Positions 6,883 to 17,096 of a stretch of DNA of 64,000 nt are shown piece after piece. Each line of letters starts with the position of its first letter. The stretch's first letter is position 1. Position numbers and translations under genes: made by a program. The notes below the pieces were generated by a model. That model was not told the origin of the DNA and did no database searches. It worked only from the letters and a program-made list of their open reading frames with translations. This DNA comes from Chitinophagales bacterium (GTDB lineage Bacteria; Bacteroidota; Bacteroidia; Chitinophagales; Chitinophagaceae), in assembly GCA_017303455.1 (NCBI GenBank), contig JAFLBM010000017.1, positions 53,160 to 117,159 on the forward strand, written 5' to 3'.

Positions 6883-9288
6883 ATGAGTTTTGAAAAATTA
6901 ATAATGAAGCCGGAAGATGATATGGACTTTTTGCCCATTATCCCGCTGAACGAGAGTGACCAGGAAGACACGAATGGCATTGAAATACCCGCCGAAATTG
7001 CCTTATTACCCCTAAGGAATACGGTGCTTTTTCCCGGTGTCGTATTGCCGATAACCGTTGGAAGAGACAAAAGCATTAAAGCAGTAAATGATGCTTACAA
7101 AACCGACAAGCTGATTGGCGTGGTGGCACAAAAGGACAGCTCTGTAGAGGATCCGGCCATCAAGGATCTTGAGAATATTGGCACAGTTGCCAAGATCGTG
7201 AAACTGATCAAAATGCCGGATGGAGGCACCACGGTCATCATCCAGGGCAAGAGCCGGTTCCTGGTAGAATCTGTATTTACAGAAGATCCTTATTTCAAAG
7301 CGAGGATCAAAAAAATAGAAGAGGAAGAGTCGCCCAAAGATGCCGATTTTGATGCCTATGTTTCCACCATCAAGGACCTGGCAACGGAGATCATTCAATT
7401 GTCTCCTAATATTCCGACAGAGGCATCCATCATTCTCCGCAATATTGAAAACCCTTCCTTCCTGATACATTTTGTATCCAGTAACCTGAACACTGACATC
7501 AAGGAAAAGCAACGATTACTGGAACTGAATCATATCCGGGAACGGGCGGATGTGCTGATGCAGTTACTGCAAAAAGAATTACAGTTTGCCGAGCTGAAAA
7601 ATAAAGTAACCACCAAAACAAGAACAGAACTTGATAAACAACAAAGGGAATATTTCCTGCAGCAGCAATTAAAAAGCATCAAAGAAGAACTTGGTGGCGA
7701 CAGTAATGTGCAGGAAGTAAAAGAGATGCTGAAAAAGGCAGAGACCAAGAAATGGCCGGTAGCTGCGAAAGAGATGTTCAAGAAAGGAGTGGAGAAGTTG
7801 GAAAGAATGCACCCCAGCACACCGGATTATTCGGTGGTGTACAATCACCTCGACCTGATGCTGGAGCTGCCCTGGGAAGAATACACAGAAGATCATTATG
7901 ACCTGAAGAAAGCCAAGAAAACACTGGATATTGATCATTACGGGATGAACAAGATCAAGGAAAGGATACTGGAATACCTGGCCGTACTGAAACTGAAAGG
8001 CGATATGAAAAGCCCGATCCTTTGTTTTGTAGGCCCTCCCGGAATCGGAAAAACATCCTTAGGAAGAAGCATTGCTGCTGCTATCGGCAGAAAATATGTC
8101 CGGTTGAGCTTTGGTGGTTTGCATGATGAAAGTGAAATAAGAGGTCACCGGAAAACCTATATCGGGGCGATGCCGGGCCGGATCTTGCAATCCATCCGTA
8201 AAGTAAAATCTTCCAACCCGGTGATGATCCTGGACGAGATCGATAAGGTGGGTAATGATTTCCGGGGAGACCCTTCTTCTGCTTTGCTGGAAGTACTCGA
8301 TCCGGAACAGAATCACACGTTCTATGATAATTACCTGGAACTGGAGTATGACCTGAGTAAGGTATTATTTATCGCTACAGCGAATAATATCAACAATATT
8401 CAGCCGGCGTTAAGAGACCGGCTGGAGATCATTGATCTCAGTGGCTATGCGGTGGAAGAAAAAGTGGAAATTGCCAAACGCCATCTTTTCCCCAAGCAAA
8501 AAGACCTGCACGGGTTGAAGAACAGCAATTTTAAAATGAGTGATAAAGTGCTGGAGAAAGTGATACAGGATTATACAAGAGAGAGTGGTGTGCGGGAACT
8601 GGATCGCCAGTTAGCTTCCATTATGCGTTACCAGGCCAAACAACTGGCCATGAAAGATAAGCTGAAAGCAACACTGACAGCAGAGGATATAGAAAAAATC
8701 CTCGGTAAGCCAAGGTATAGTAATGATATCTATAAAACGGCGAATATGCCGGGAGTGGCTGTAGGCCTTGCCTGGACCTATGTCGGAGGTGATATACTAT
8801 TTATCGAAACCAGCCTGAGTGATGGAAAAGGGGAACTGCGCCTGACAGGTAACCTGGGTAATGTGATGAAAGAAAGTGCCAGCACTGCATTGACCTATTT
8901 GCAATCCAATGCCAAAAAATATGGCATTGATCAGAAATTGTTTGAAAAAAAGAATTTGCATATCCATGTTCCGGAAGGAGCAGTGCCAAAAGACGGGCCG
9001 AGTGCCGGTATCACGATGATGACTGCCATAGCATCTGCCCTGACCGGAAAAAAAGTAAAACCTTTCCTGGCTATGACCGGAGAAATAACGCTGCGGGGAC
9101 AGGTATTACCGGTAGGTGGAATCAAAGAGAAAGTGCTGGCGGCCAAGAGGGCCGGTTTAAAAGAAATCATTCTTTGCTGGCAAAACGAAAAGGATGTGCA
9201 GGAGATTGAATCCGAATTCATCAAAGGGATAAAATTTCACTATGTAAAAACGATGAGCCAGGTGATAGAGCTGGCTTTAGTTGGATAA
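6883..9288 (+). CDS. lon: ATP-dependent protease Lon
   Basis: 801 residues, normal for bacterial LonA. The N-terminal LAN substrate-binding domain begins at EIALLPLRNTVLFPGV (about 30-45), followed by a coiled-coil region. The AAA+ module has Walker A GPPGIGKTS (about 384-392) and Walker B MILDEIDK (about 449-456), and the C-terminal protease domain has the Ser-Lys dyad in KDGPSAGIT (Ser about 707) and GGIKEK (Lys about 750). Lon degrades misfolded and regulatory proteins in the cytosol. The ATG at 6883 is supported by the family N terminus. Tandem TTTGGCAGG repeats precede it and a strong terminator follows, so it is monocistronic. Confidence 0.98.
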   Translation: MSFEKLIMKPEDDMDFLPIIPLNESDQEDTNGIEIPAEIALLPLRNTVLFPGVVLPITVGRDKSIKAVNDAYKTDKLIGVVAQKDSSVEDPAIKDLENIGTVAKIVKLIKMPDGGTTVIIQGKSRFLVESVFTEDPYFKARIKKIEEEESPKDADFDAYVSTIKDLATEIIQLSPNIPTEASIILRNIENPSFLIHFVSSNLNTDIKEKQRLLELNHIRERADVLMQLLQKELQFAELKNKVTTKTRTELDKQQREYFLQQQLKSIKEELGGDSNVQEVKEMLKKAETKKWPVAAKEMFKKGVEKLERMHPSTPDYSVVYNHLDLMLELPWEEYTEDHYDLKKAKKTLDIDHYGMNKIKERILEYLAVLKLKGDMKSPILCFVGPPGIGKTSLGRSIAAAIGRKYVRLSFGGLHDESEIRGHRKTYIGAMPGRILQSIRKVKSSNPVMILDEIDKVGNDFRGDPSSALLEVLDPEQNHTFYDNYLELEYDLSKVLFIATANNINNIQPALRDRLEIIDLSGYAVEEKVEIAKRHLFPKQKDLHGLKNSNFKMSDKVLEKVIQDYTRESGVRELDRQLASIMRYQAKQLAMKDKLKATLTAEDIEKILGKPRYSNDIYKTANMPGVAVGLAWTYVGGDILFIETSLSDGKGELRLTGNLGNVMKESASTALTYLQSNAKKYGIDQKLFEKKNLHIHVPEGAVPKDGPSAGITMMTAIASALTGKKVKPFLAMTGEITLRGQVLPVGGIKEKVLAAKRAGLKEIILCWQNEKDVQEIESEFIKGIKFHYVKTMSQVIELALVG

Positions 9289-9383
9289 AAAAATCAACTC
9301 AGTCAACCAACTTCATTTTTTGTTGTTATTTCTTTATCATTTCATGTTGGTTGTTTAAAAGTTGCCCGTATCAACGGGACGCT

Positions 9384-9418
9384 AAAATCCTCCCCGGTTG
9401 CAGGGGAGGATTTTCTTT
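9384..9418 (+). terminator. Intrinsic terminator after lon
   Basis: A 12-bp perfect stem AAAATCCTCCCC / GGGGAGGATTTT (9384-9395 with 9403-9414) with a 7-base loop and a T-rich tail. It overlaps upstream TTG codons in the porQ frame and so rules out a start there. Confidence 0.85.
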
Positions 9419-9427
9419 TCAAAGGCT

Positions 9428-9435
9428 TATTTTCG
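9428..9435 (+). promoter_or_regulatory. Candidate -7 box for porQ (TATTTTCG)
   Basis: TATTTTCG lies 7 bases before the TTG at 9443. The same box precedes the aepX-like gene (14640) and dapD (40824-40817, minus). Confidence 0.4.
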
Positions 9436-9442
9436 TAGCCTC

Positions 9443-10504
9443 TTGCGTTTCCGGTTGATCATATTAGCTTTTTTGTTTGTTGCTAAGGTATCTGCCCAGA
9501 CATTGGGCGGTAACTCGGTGTTTAACTTTTTGAAGCTTTCTAATACCCCACAGTTAACAGCATTGGGAGGAATCAATGTATCGCAGCCTTCCAATGATGT
9601 CGGACTGGCCTTTAACAATCCGTCATTACTGAAGCCCTACATGCATACGCAAATGAATGCCGTATTCAACAGCTTCTATGCCGGCATCAATGCGTATCAC
9701 CTGTCATTGGGTTACCGGAACGAAAAACTGAATACAAATTTTATGTGGGGACTGCATTACCTGAATTATGGTAACACGCAACAAACAGATCCTGCAGGAA
9801 ACCTGCTGGGGAGTTTTCGCCCTACCGATTGGGTGATGCAGGTAGCAGCATCCCGCAGTTATATGGAAAAATGGAATTATGGGGCGACAATAAAATTCAT
9901 TAGTTCCAATTACGGCCCGTACCGTTCCAACGGGCTGGCAATGGATGTCGGGCTCCTGTATAGTGATACGGCTAAATTGTTTTCAGCCTCCCTGGTAGCC
10001 AAAAATATGGGAACCCAGTTGAAAAAATATGACGGCACAGACCCGGATGATCTTCCTTTTGACCTGCAAATAGGGTTAACGAAGCGACTGGAGCATGCGC
10101 CTTTTAGTTTTTCAGTCACAGCACAGCGTTTGCACCAGTTTAATATCAGCTATAACGATACCACATTTAATAATGAGAATGGGTTTCCTAATGGAAGTAA
10201 TAACAAATTTTCCTTTGATAAATTATTCCGGCATTTTGTATTTGCCAGCACTATTCATTTAGGAGAGAAAGTGGAAGTGCAGTTGGGCTACAATCATCTT
10301 CGCAGGAAGGAACTCAGCATCGGGCAGGGAGGGAATGGATTAAACGGTTTTTCCATGGGATTGGGTGTTTTGCTGAATAAGTTGAATATCCGTTTTGCCC
10401 GTACCAATTACCAGAATAATACGGCGTTCAACCAGTTGGGACTGAACATGAAGCTGAATGAATATTTCGGACTGGGCAAATTCGGCAAACGAATCGGCTG
10501 GTAA
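9443..10504 (+). CDS. porQ: PorQ-like type IX secretion system outer-membrane protein
   Basis: 353 residues from a TTG at 9443, which gives a compact signal peptide (MRFRLIILAFLFVAKVSAQ). The frame is open back to a TTG at 9398, but that lies inside the lon terminator hairpin. After cleavage the protein begins TLGGNSVFNFLKLSNTPQL and then GGINVSQPSNDVGLAFNNP, close to the G-G--F-FL and A-NPA patterns of PorQ. A long run of barrel strands follows. PorQ belongs to the PorV/FadL-like barrel group and is linked to attaching type IX cargo at the cell surface. No other type IX component lies here, as is usual for this scattered system. The assignment is from memory of the family pattern. Confidence 0.72.
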   Translation: MRFRLIILAFLFVAKVSAQTLGGNSVFNFLKLSNTPQLTALGGINVSQPSNDVGLAFNNPSLLKPYMHTQMNAVFNSFYAGINAYHLSLGYRNEKLNTNFMWGLHYLNYGNTQQTDPAGNLLGSFRPTDWVMQVAASRSYMEKWNYGATIKFISSNYGPYRSNGLAMDVGLLYSDTAKLFSASLVAKNMGTQLKKYDGTDPDDLPFDLQIGLTKRLEHAPFSFSVTAQRLHQFNISYNDTTFNNENGFPNGSNNKFSFDKLFRHFVFASTIHLGEKVEVQLGYNHLRRKELSIGQGGNGLNGFSMGLGVLLNKLNIRFARTNYQNNTAFNQLGLNMKLNEYFGLGKFGKRIGW

Positions 10505-10515
10505 CAGCCTTCTTT

Positions 10516-11496
10516 TTATACTAATGCCGTTTCTTTTTCTTCCTTAAATGCCTCTCTTGGTTTTAGCCCAAGTAATTGGAACATGAGATTATCCTCATCA
10601 AAAGAAGGGTTAGGTGTAGTCAGTAATTTATCGCCTGCAAAAATAGAATTGGCACCGGCCATAAAACACAGCGCCTGTTCGGCTACAGACATATCATTTC
10701 TTCCGGCACTTAATCTTACCATCGCTTTTGGCATTAGTATTCTTGCGGTGGCGATCATACGCACCATATCCCAAATATCCACTTTCTTGTTATTAGCTAA
10801 TGGCGTACCTGCAACGGGAACCAATGCATTAATGGGTACACTCTCCGGGTGTTCAGGCATGGTGGATAAAGTATGCAGCATTTTTATCCTGTCGTCATGT
10901 GTTTCGCCCAGGCCAATGATACCACCGCAACAAACAGTAACACCGGCTTTACGAACATTGTCTAATGTTTGCAAACGGTCATTGTAAGTCCTGGTGTGAA
11001 TGATCTCTCCGTAGTATTCGGATGAGGTATCAAGATTATGATTGTAAGCATGCAGCCCGGCATCAGCTAATTTCTTAGCCTGGTCTTCTGTCAGCATTCC
11101 CAGTGTGCAGCAAACTTCCATGCCCATACTATTCACTCCTTTCACCATATCCAGCACCCGGTCGAAGTCTTTATTGTCTCTTACTTCTCTCCAGGCAGCA
11201 CCCATGCAGAATCTTGTGCTGCCGGCTTCTTTTGCTTTAGCGGCGTATTGCAGTACTTCTTCTTTTTTTAGTAATGCCTGTACACCCACACCGGTATCAT
11301 AACGGGCTGCCTGCGGACAATATGCACAGTCTTCTGAACAACCACCAGTCTTGATAGATAATAGGGTACAGACCTGCACTTCACCGGTATCATTATATTC
11401 CCGGTGAACAGAAGCTGCTTTGTAAATCAGGTCAAGCAGGGGAGTATTGTAAATAGCTTTTATTTCTTGGGGAGTCCAATCGTTTCTTAACGTCAT
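10516..11496 (-). CDS. bioB: Biotin synthase
   Basis: 326 residues. The radical-SAM cluster motif CSEDCAYC (Cys53, Cys57, Cys60) follows the [10 protein letters not shown] segment typical of BioB, and residues near VRLSAGR (about 259-265) supply the conserved Arg of the [2Fe-2S] site. BioB inserts sulfur into dethiobiotin in the last step of biotin synthesis. Length is normal. No other bio gene is nearby. Its start lies only 16 bases after the stop of a membrane sulfatase-fold gene on the same strand, so it may be read through from that transcript. Confidence 0.97.
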   Translation of the reverse strand: MTLRNDWTPQEIKAIYNTPLLDLIYKAASVHREYNDTGEVQVCTLLSIKTGGCSEDCAYCPQAARYDTGVGVQALLKKEEVLQYAAKAKEAGSTRFCMGAAWREVRDNKDFDRVLDMVKGVNSMGMEVCCTLGMLTEDQAKKLADAGLHAYNHNLDTSSEYYGEIIHTRTYNDRLQTLDNVRKAGVTVCCGGIIGLGETHDDRIKMLHTLSTMPEHPESVPINALVPVAGTPLANNKKVDIWDMVRMIATARILMPKAMVRLSAGRNDMSVAEQALCFMAGANSIFAGDKLLTTPNPSFDEDNLMFQLLGLKPREAFKEEKETALV

Positions 11497-11512
11497 AAAC
11501 TGGTTTTCTTTT

Positions 11513-13030
11513 CTATTTAATATAAATGCTGGAATCGCTTAGCAAAGGTAATTGTTGCCCGAAATATTTATTAAAAAGGACCCGGAAAGTATTGACATTG
11601 CTCATGCCCGGATATAACTGGCTGTAATCACGGTCGGGGAAATAAAAGGATGAGTAATTTCGGAAAACATCTTTCTTTTCAGAACCTTCAAATTCATTCA
11701 CCCCATGGTCACTCTGAAGAATAATGACTGCATTTTTCATCTGTAATAAAGAATTAGCCATTTTTATAACCTGTTTATCAGTGTAGATCATATAATTTCT
11801 GAACCTGTTTTTGTCTTTTAGCATAGCGTTACTATAAATGTCATTTTCCGGGTATGCAAAGCCGGAAGAATCATAAAAAAAGGGGAAGTGAGGAAGTTCT
11901 AAGTGGCAATAAACAAATTTCGGTTGCTGTTGTACAGGGTCTGCAGACAATTTGATCAATGAATCTGCAACCCGGGAATTAAAACTTTTAAAAGCACTTA
12001 ATATGGATTTATTTTGCGCATCGTTAATGGAAGCCGATTTTTTATGAAAGGACGGGAGTAAATAAAGGCCGACATCCCATTTTATACGATACCATAATGT
12101 GTTGAAGTAAATGATCTGTCGGGAGCTGGCAGTAATGAATCTTTCTTTCACCAAAGGGGCCTGCCCCTGCCAGTCAAAAACAGAAAGATTTATAAGCTCG
12201 TAATTATTTGCTGCGAACCATTTTAGAACAATGGCATCTTCGATCTGCTGCATAGCTTTATTGTAATGGTACGGAGCAGCAATCGTATTGTCCCGGATCC
12301 AATCCAGATATTGCATCCGTAGAGATGACGCAATGGAAAAAGCAGTTCTGTTATAATTGCTGATACTATTCTTTATAACAAAAAAACCTTTTGCAGTCAG
12401 AAAACTATCAAGGCGTTGGTTTTTCAATCCCAGCACTTCTTCCTGGTAAGCAGTTGAAGGGTAGGAGTCGAAAATGATATAATAAATATCAGGATAGCTG
12501 ATAGTACCGGTATTTTTCACTTTGATATCTGTTACTTGTAAGCTCTCTTTTTCCAGATTTTCTCCAGCTATTGCCGGGACCGCATACTTCCATAATTCCA
12601 TCCCGGTATAAATGAGGAGCAGAAGATTAAAGAATAAAGTAAGGGTACTTGTTTTTTTTAATTTCGCTATTTTATAGAAAATAAATGCAAGCAGCAGTAA
12701 TGATGCAGGTATATAAATTCGGTAATGCGAAAAAAAATCCAGTACTGGAATTCCCGCCAGTTTTTCTTTAAAAGTATAGAAGAAAAGGAAATATATACCA
12801 AAAAGAAAGGAGATCAGACCGGCTTTGGCTTTGTCATTTACCCGCCGGTTAAGTAGCAGGAACAAAACAACTATTCCGGAAAGAATTTCAACAAAAGCAC
12901 GGATGAGCTCCTTTGTTTCTAGCAAACCGGTGAACTGCTGAGATATGTTGAGGATGAAAAAGCAGGGAAGGAGCAGGATATGCAGCGGCCATTTTTTTAG
13001 TAATTCAGTCATATTGGTGAACAAAGGCAT
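11513..13030 (-). CDS. Membrane-anchored sulfatase/alkaline-phosphatase-fold enzyme (copy A)
   Basis: 505 residues. Four or five membrane segments fill the first 150 residues and a sulfatase-fold domain follows. It shows [13 protein letters not shown] (start of the domain), [20 protein letters not shown] (a conserved block of this family), [15 protein letters not shown] and [14 protein letters not shown]; the last two carry His/Asp metal ligands. The fold includes sulfatases, lipoteichoic-acid synthases, phosphoethanolamine transferases and phosphonate monoester hydrolases, with the domain outside the cytoplasmic membrane. A diverged paralogue lies 34 bases upstream. Divergence from the phosphonate operon suggests, but does not prove, a role in attaching or removing phospho- or phosphono-groups. 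Confidence 0.8.
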   Translation of the reverse strand: MPLFTNMTELLKKWPLHILLLPCFFILNISQQFTGLLETKELIRAFVEILSGIVVLFLLLNRRVNDKAKAGLISFLFGIYFLFFYTFKEKLAGIPVLDFFSHYRIYIPASLLLLAFIFYKIAKLKKTSTLTLFFNLLLLIYTGMELWKYAVPAIAGENLEKESLQVTDIKVKNTGTISYPDIYYIIFDSYPSTAYQEEVLGLKNQRLDSFLTAKGFFVIKNSISNYNRTAFSIASSLRMQYLDWIRDNTIAAPYHYNKAMQQIEDAIVLKWFAANNYELINLSVFDWQGQAPLVKERFITASSRQIIYFNTLWYRIKWDVGLYLLPSFHKKSASINDAQNKSILSAFKSFNSRVADSLIKLSADPVQQQPKFVYCHLELPHFPFFYDSSGFAYPENDIYSNAMLKDKNRFRNYMIYTDKQVIKMANSLLQMKNAVIILQSDHGVNEFEGSEKKDVFRNYSSFYFPDRDYSQLYPGMSNVNTFRVLFNKYFGQQLPLLSDSSIYIK

Positions 13031-13064
13031 ATTTGCATGGGTTATAGATGCAGCCGGAAGGCTG

Positions 13065-14537
13065 TTATTCTTGTATAAAAATATTGGTTTCTTTCAAAAG
13101 TGGAAGCTGCTGTTTGTATTCTGTATTAAGCAGTACCCGCAGAAAATTGACATTGGTAAGACTGTCGCCGTATGCAGCATAGTTCTTGCCCGGTGTGTAT
13201 AAAGACAGTTGGTTCAGGTACCAGTATTTAAGATCCACTTCCTCCGTGAAGTGCCGGAAGCCATGGTCTCCCATCAGGATGATGATCGGCGGGGTGAGGG
13301 ATTCCTTTAAAATATGATCAATCAGTTCCAGGTATTTTTTATTTCCATACTGTAAGTATTGCACATAAGCAGTTTTATCCGTCTGGTTCCCTTCAGTTAG
13401 TTTTTCGAGTGGCCGTTCTTTGCCGTCTTTATCAAAATAGTAAGGATAATGCGGCAGGTGCAGGTGGGTCAGGATCAGCTTTGGTGCAGGAGAAGGTATT
13501 ACTGCTTCCTGCTGGGTCAGCGTATAAATATTCCCATTATTTTTAAGAAATCCATATGTCATTCTTTTGAGCTCACTTTTCGTTTCCAGGTTGGTTACAA
13601 GATGGTAACGGATATCCCGGTTGAAACGGCTGATAAAAGTCTGCCCTGTGATCAGTTTGGTCTTTACAGGTAAAAAAGTTACTTCGGTTCTTGCAGGCTG
13701 TCCGTGGAAATCGAAGATGGAATAATTCCGAAATGTATAACCTTCGGATTGCAGAAATTTAAGAAACCTGTTATTTTTTATGGTTGAGTAGCATAAAGCA
13801 AGATCGGACTGGTCCGCTTTTTTTTGAGCCCGTATATCCAGGTAGTCCATATTCAGCGTGGAAGCAACAGAATAAGGAGTAAAATTATAATTGCTGCTGC
13901 TGTAAGGAATTGTATGAAAACCTCTTGCCGCCAGGTCATTAATGAAAGTACTGTTATCGAAACCGAATTTATCTTTTAGTGTTGTATTGCCAACATACTC
14001 ATCCGCTATGATGAAATAGATATCAGGTTTCGGGCAATCTTTACAAGGGGCCATGCCATCCGGAATTGTTGCCTGTTCCTGTTTTGAAGTACTCATGACT
14101 TTTGTCAGCAGCATTACGGTATCAACTGCAATAAGAATCATCAATAGTGTGTTCAGGTAGAAAGAGAGTTTGAGCAGCGGCTTTTTTCTTTTTTTTATAA
14201 TAACCAGTACAAGCAGGAAAAGAACCAGGGCTGCAGGAAGGATAAAAGAATATCTGGAAACAAAAGTTTCCGGGAAATATTTCTTCAAGCTGTCATGCAC
14301 ACTCCCAAAGAAAAAGTGAAACGCCATGATAGAGAAAGACAGCAGCCCTGCTTTGATAATGTCCCGGTAGAAAAGCCAAAAAAGGAATGCCAGTATTACT
14401 GAAACACCGCAATAAAGGCCGGTAAGCAAAAGGGCATCTTTCACCGGCACAAAATCATAGTTCTCCATACAACCGTGCAGCACAAAGAATACAGGCAACA
14501 GGAAAAGGAACAAGGGAAAAGCGGAGATTCGTTTCAT
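13065..14537 (-). CDS. Membrane-anchored sulfatase/alkaline-phosphatase-fold enzyme (copy B)
   Basis: 490 residues from the ATG at 14537, which places a hydrophobic segment (MKRISAFPLFLFLLPVFF) at the N terminus. A longer frame upstream would cross the start of the divergent aepX-like gene and is rejected. About five membrane segments precede the domain beginning PDIYFIIADEYVGNTTL. Then come SNYNFTPYSVASTLNMDYLD, HLHLPHYPYYFDKDG and IILMGDHGFRHFTEE. The order of motifs is the same as in copy A, but overall identity looks low, so the duplication is old or the two were recruited separately. The 120-bp divergent gap to the phosphonate genes may hold a shared control region. Confidence 0.8.
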   Translation of the reverse strand: MKRISAFPLFLFLLPVFFVLHGCMENYDFVPVKDALLLTGLYCGVSVILAFLFWLFYRDIIKAGLLSFSIMAFHFFFGSVHDSLKKYFPETFVSRYSFILPAALVLFLLVLVIIKKRKKPLLKLSFYLNTLLMILIAVDTVMLLTKVMSTSKQEQATIPDGMAPCKDCPKPDIYFIIADEYVGNTTLKDKFGFDNSTFINDLAARGFHTIPYSSSNYNFTPYSVASTLNMDYLDIRAQKKADQSDLALCYSTIKNNRFLKFLQSEGYTFRNYSIFDFHGQPARTEVTFLPVKTKLITGQTFISRFNRDIRYHLVTNLETKSELKRMTYGFLKNNGNIYTLTQQEAVIPSPAPKLILTHLHLPHYPYYFDKDGKERPLEKLTEGNQTDKTAYVQYLQYGNKKYLELIDHILKESLTPPIIILMGDHGFRHFTEEVDLKYWYLNQLSLYTPGKNYAAYGDSLTNVNFLRVLLNTEYKQQLPLLKETNIFIQE

Positions 14538-14639
14538 GTAAAAGTTCAGTTTTTCTGCAAACCGGGACAAAACTATAAAAGCACGGGTATTCCGGGTATT
14601 TAATTTTAGCGGGTTCTTTATCCGGCGGCGGGAATAGTT

Positions 14640-14647
14640 TATTTTCG
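14640..14647 (+). promoter_or_regulatory. Candidate -7 box of the phosphonate operon (TATTTTCG)
   Basis: TATTTTCG lies 10 bases before the ATG at 14658, inside the divergent gap between the phosphonate operon and the sulfatase-fold genes. The same octamer precedes porQ and dapD. Confidence 0.4.
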
Positions 14648-14657
14648 GCCCTGATAT

Positions 14658-15962
14658 ATGGAAAAGATCGTTTACATCGGCATGAGTGCAGACCTGATCC
14701 ACCCGGGTCACCTGAACATTATCAATACAGGCAAAAAGCTGGGCAGGGTCGTGATTGGTTTACTGACTGATAAAGCTATTGCCAGTTATAAAAGGGTGCC
14801 TTACCTCAGTTTTGAACAACGAAAGATTATCGTAGAGAATATTGCCGGTGTTAGCGAGGTTATTCCGCAGGAAACACTGGATTATTCTGCTAACCTGCAA
14901 AAACTGAGACCTGCTTTTGTAGTACATGGAGATGACTGGAAAACCGGTGTGCAGCAGGCAACAAGACAGAAGGTTATTGATACATTGAAAGAATGGGGTG
15001 GGGAATTGGTGGAAGTCCCATATACCGGTGGCATTAGTTCAACAGCTATTCAAAAAGCATTGAAGGAAACAGGAACTACAGCCGATATCCGGTTGAAAAG
15101 ACTACGAAGAATTCTTTCTGTGAAACCCTGTATGCGGGTGCTTGAAGCACATAACGGATTAAGCGGCCTGATCGTGGAGAACACTTCTTTCACAGATGAA
15201 AATGGAATGCAGCAGGAGTTTGATGCCATGTGGATCAGCAGCCTGACAGATTCAATGGCGAAAGGCAAACCGGATATTGAAGCGGTTGATGTGACCTCAA
15301 GATTACAGACACTGAATGATATACTGGAAGTGACTACCAAACCCGTGATCTTTGACGGGGATACAGGTGGAAAAATCGAACATTTTGTTTTTACGGTGCG
15401 GTCGCTGGAAAGACTGGGTATTTCGGCTATAGTTATCGAAGATAAGACCGGGCTGAAAAAAAATTCATTACTCGAAGAGCAGTCGTCGCAGGAGCAGGAC
15501 AGTATTGAAGATTTCTGTGAAAAGATAAGAACCGGTAAGAAGAATTGCGTGACCAAAGATTTTATGATCATTGCCCGTATTGAAAGTCTGATATTGGGTA
15601 AAACGATTGCGGATGCCATAGAAAGGGCAAGGGCATATATCGCTGCTGGCGTGGATGGAATTATGATCCATAGTAAATCACAGGATGGAAATGAGATACT
15701 TGAGTTTGCAAGACAATACAAAGAATTTCAACATAAAGTGCCCTTGGTGGCGGTGCCCACGACCTATAACAGCATTACCTGGCAGCAACTTGAAGAGGCA
15801 GGGTTCAATATTGTTATTTATGCCAATCATTTATTACGGAGTGCTTATCCTTCAATGCTGACTACAGCAAAATCAATTCTGCAACATAACCGGGCCAAAG
15901 AGGCAGAAGACAGACTGATGCCCATCAGTGAACTGCTGAAATTAATCCCGTCCCAATTATGA
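14658..15962 (+). CDS. aepX: Bifunctional nucleotidyltransferase / phosphoenolpyruvate mutase
   Basis: 434 residues, two domains. Residues 1-140 form a cytidylyltransferase-like domain with HPGH (15-18) and GISSTAI (near 130), the two nucleotide-binding motifs of the family. Residues 145-434 form PEP mutase: WISS (substrate loop), DGD (233-235, Mg ligands), [10 protein letters not shown] (261-270, the gating loop with the Lys and Asn that separate mutases from lyases), Arg307 and HS (338-339). PEP mutase makes the C-P bond of phosphonopyruvate; the fused domain is expected to activate a phosphonate with a nucleotide. It is the first gene of a four-gene operon and overlaps the next gene by ATGA. 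Confidence 0.93.
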   Translation: MEKIVYIGMSADLIHPGHLNIINTGKKLGRVVIGLLTDKAIASYKRVPYLSFEQRKIIVENIAGVSEVIPQETLDYSANLQKLRPAFVVHGDDWKTGVQQATRQKVIDTLKEWGGELVEVPYTGGISSTAIQKALKETGTTADIRLKRLRRILSVKPCMRVLEAHNGLSGLIVENTSFTDENGMQQEFDAMWISSLTDSMAKGKPDIEAVDVTSRLQTLNDILEVTTKPVIFDGDTGGKIEHFVFTVRSLERLGISAIVIEDKTGLKKNSLLEEQSSQEQDSIEDFCEKIRTGKKNCVTKDFMIIARIESLILGKTIADAIERARAYIAAGVDGIMIHSKSQDGNEILEFARQYKEFQHKVPLVAVPTTYNSITWQQLEEAGFNIVIYANHLLRSAYPSMLTTAKSILQHNRAKEAEDRLMPISELLKLIPSQL

Positions 15963-17086
15963 TCAGCCCCGGGAAACTATATGATTTTCTGAAAAAGGAA
16001 AACGTTTCATTCTTTACCGGTGTTCCTGATTCTTTACTGAAACATTTTCTGAAATATGTGCAGGACCATTCTTCCCCGGATGAACATATCATAACGGCAA
16101 ATGAAGGATTAGCCGTGGGATTGGCTGCGGGTTATCATTTTGCCACGGGGAAATTGCCGTTGGTCTATTTGCAAAATTCAGGACTTGGTAATATTATTAA
16201 TCCGTTGACCTCATTGGCAGATAAAGAAGTGTATTCCGTGCCCATGTTGTTACTGATCGGCTGGAGGGGAAAACCGGGTACTAAAGATGAACCGCAGCAT
16301 TTGAAAATGGGCAGAATTACGAAAGACTTGCTGGAAGTGCTTGAAGTACCCGTTTATCTCCTTGGCGAAAATGAAGAAGCAAGTTTTAGTATTATCAATG
16401 ATGCCATTGAAGAAGCAGTGGAGTATAAAAAACCTGTGGCCTTGCTGGTACCGGAAGAAATCTTTGAGAGTTATGAAGGTAAAGCTGTGGAGGATCATTA
16501 TTCATTGGTACGGGAAGAAGTGATCAAAAAGATCATTACACATTTAAAAGGCGACGAAACGGTGGTCTGTACTACGGGTAAGATAGGCCGTGAGTTTTAT
16601 GAGCAAAATGAGCTGCAGCAAAAAAAGATTACTAACTATTTCCTAAGTGTCGGCGCTATGGGACATGCCAGTCATATTGCATTGGGAGTGGCCAAAAATA
16701 AAACAGGAAGGACCATCATGCTGGATGGCGACGGAGCCCTGTTAATGCAAATGGGCGCATTGCCGGTTATTGCACAACAGGCCAAAAATGATTTTATTCA
16801 TGTTGTTATCAATAATGGAAGTCATGAATCAGTAGGCGGCCAGCCAACGACAGCTTTTTTGGCTGATTGTTGCAGTATTGCAAAGGCTTCAGGATATACA
16901 AAGACAGTACGGATTATAAATGAAGGGGAGCTGTTTCATTGGTTGAATAATGGTCTCTTTACTCCCGGACTACAGTTTGTTGAGATCAGAACGAATCAAA
17001 TATCCAGGAAAGATCTTGGCAGGCCGGCCGGTAATCCCGCTGATTGGAAAAATGATTTCATGAAAGCTTTGCGAAAGGATCATTAA
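15959..17086 (+). CDS. aepY: Phosphonopyruvate decarboxylase
   Basis: 375 residues, a thiamine-diphosphate enzyme. The N-terminal half has [15 protein letters not shown] and [15 protein letters not shown] (Glu of the TPP-activating site) and [15 protein letters not shown], a block typical of phosphonopyruvate decarboxylases. The C-terminal TPP-binding motif is [12 protein letters not shown] followed by [14 protein letters not shown]. The enzyme pulls the unfavourable PEP mutase equilibrium forward by decarboxylating phosphonopyruvate to phosphonoacetaldehyde. The start overlaps the stop of the PEP mutase gene (ATGA), so the two are probably translationally coupled. Length and motifs are complete. 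Confidence 0.95.
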   Translation: MISPGKLYDFLKKENVSFFTGVPDSLLKHFLKYVQDHSSPDEHIITANEGLAVGLAAGYHFATGKLPLVYLQNSGLGNIINPLTSLADKEVYSVPMLLLIGWRGKPGTKDEPQHLKMGRITKDLLEVLEVPVYLLGENEEASFSIINDAIEEAVEYKKPVALLVPEEIFESYEGKAVEDHYSLVREEVIKKIITHLKGDETVVCTTGKIGREFYEQNELQQKKITNYFLSVGAMGHASHIALGVAKNKTGRTIMLDGDGALLMQMGALPVIAQQAKNDFIHVVINNGSHESVGGQPTTAFLADCCSIAKASGYTKTVRIINEGELFHWLNNGLFTPGLQFVEIRTNQISRKDLGRPAGNPADWKNDFMKALRKDH

Positions 17087-17096
17087 ATGTTCATTA

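Noticed and set aside
9398..9442. Upstream TTG start for porQ
   Set aside because: It lies within the lon terminator hairpin; the TTG at 9443 gives a proper signal peptide after a -7 box.
13065..14711. Long version of sulfatase-fold copy B starting at 14711
   Set aside because: It would overlap the first codons of the divergent PEP mutase gene; the ATG at 14537 gives the normal membrane segment.
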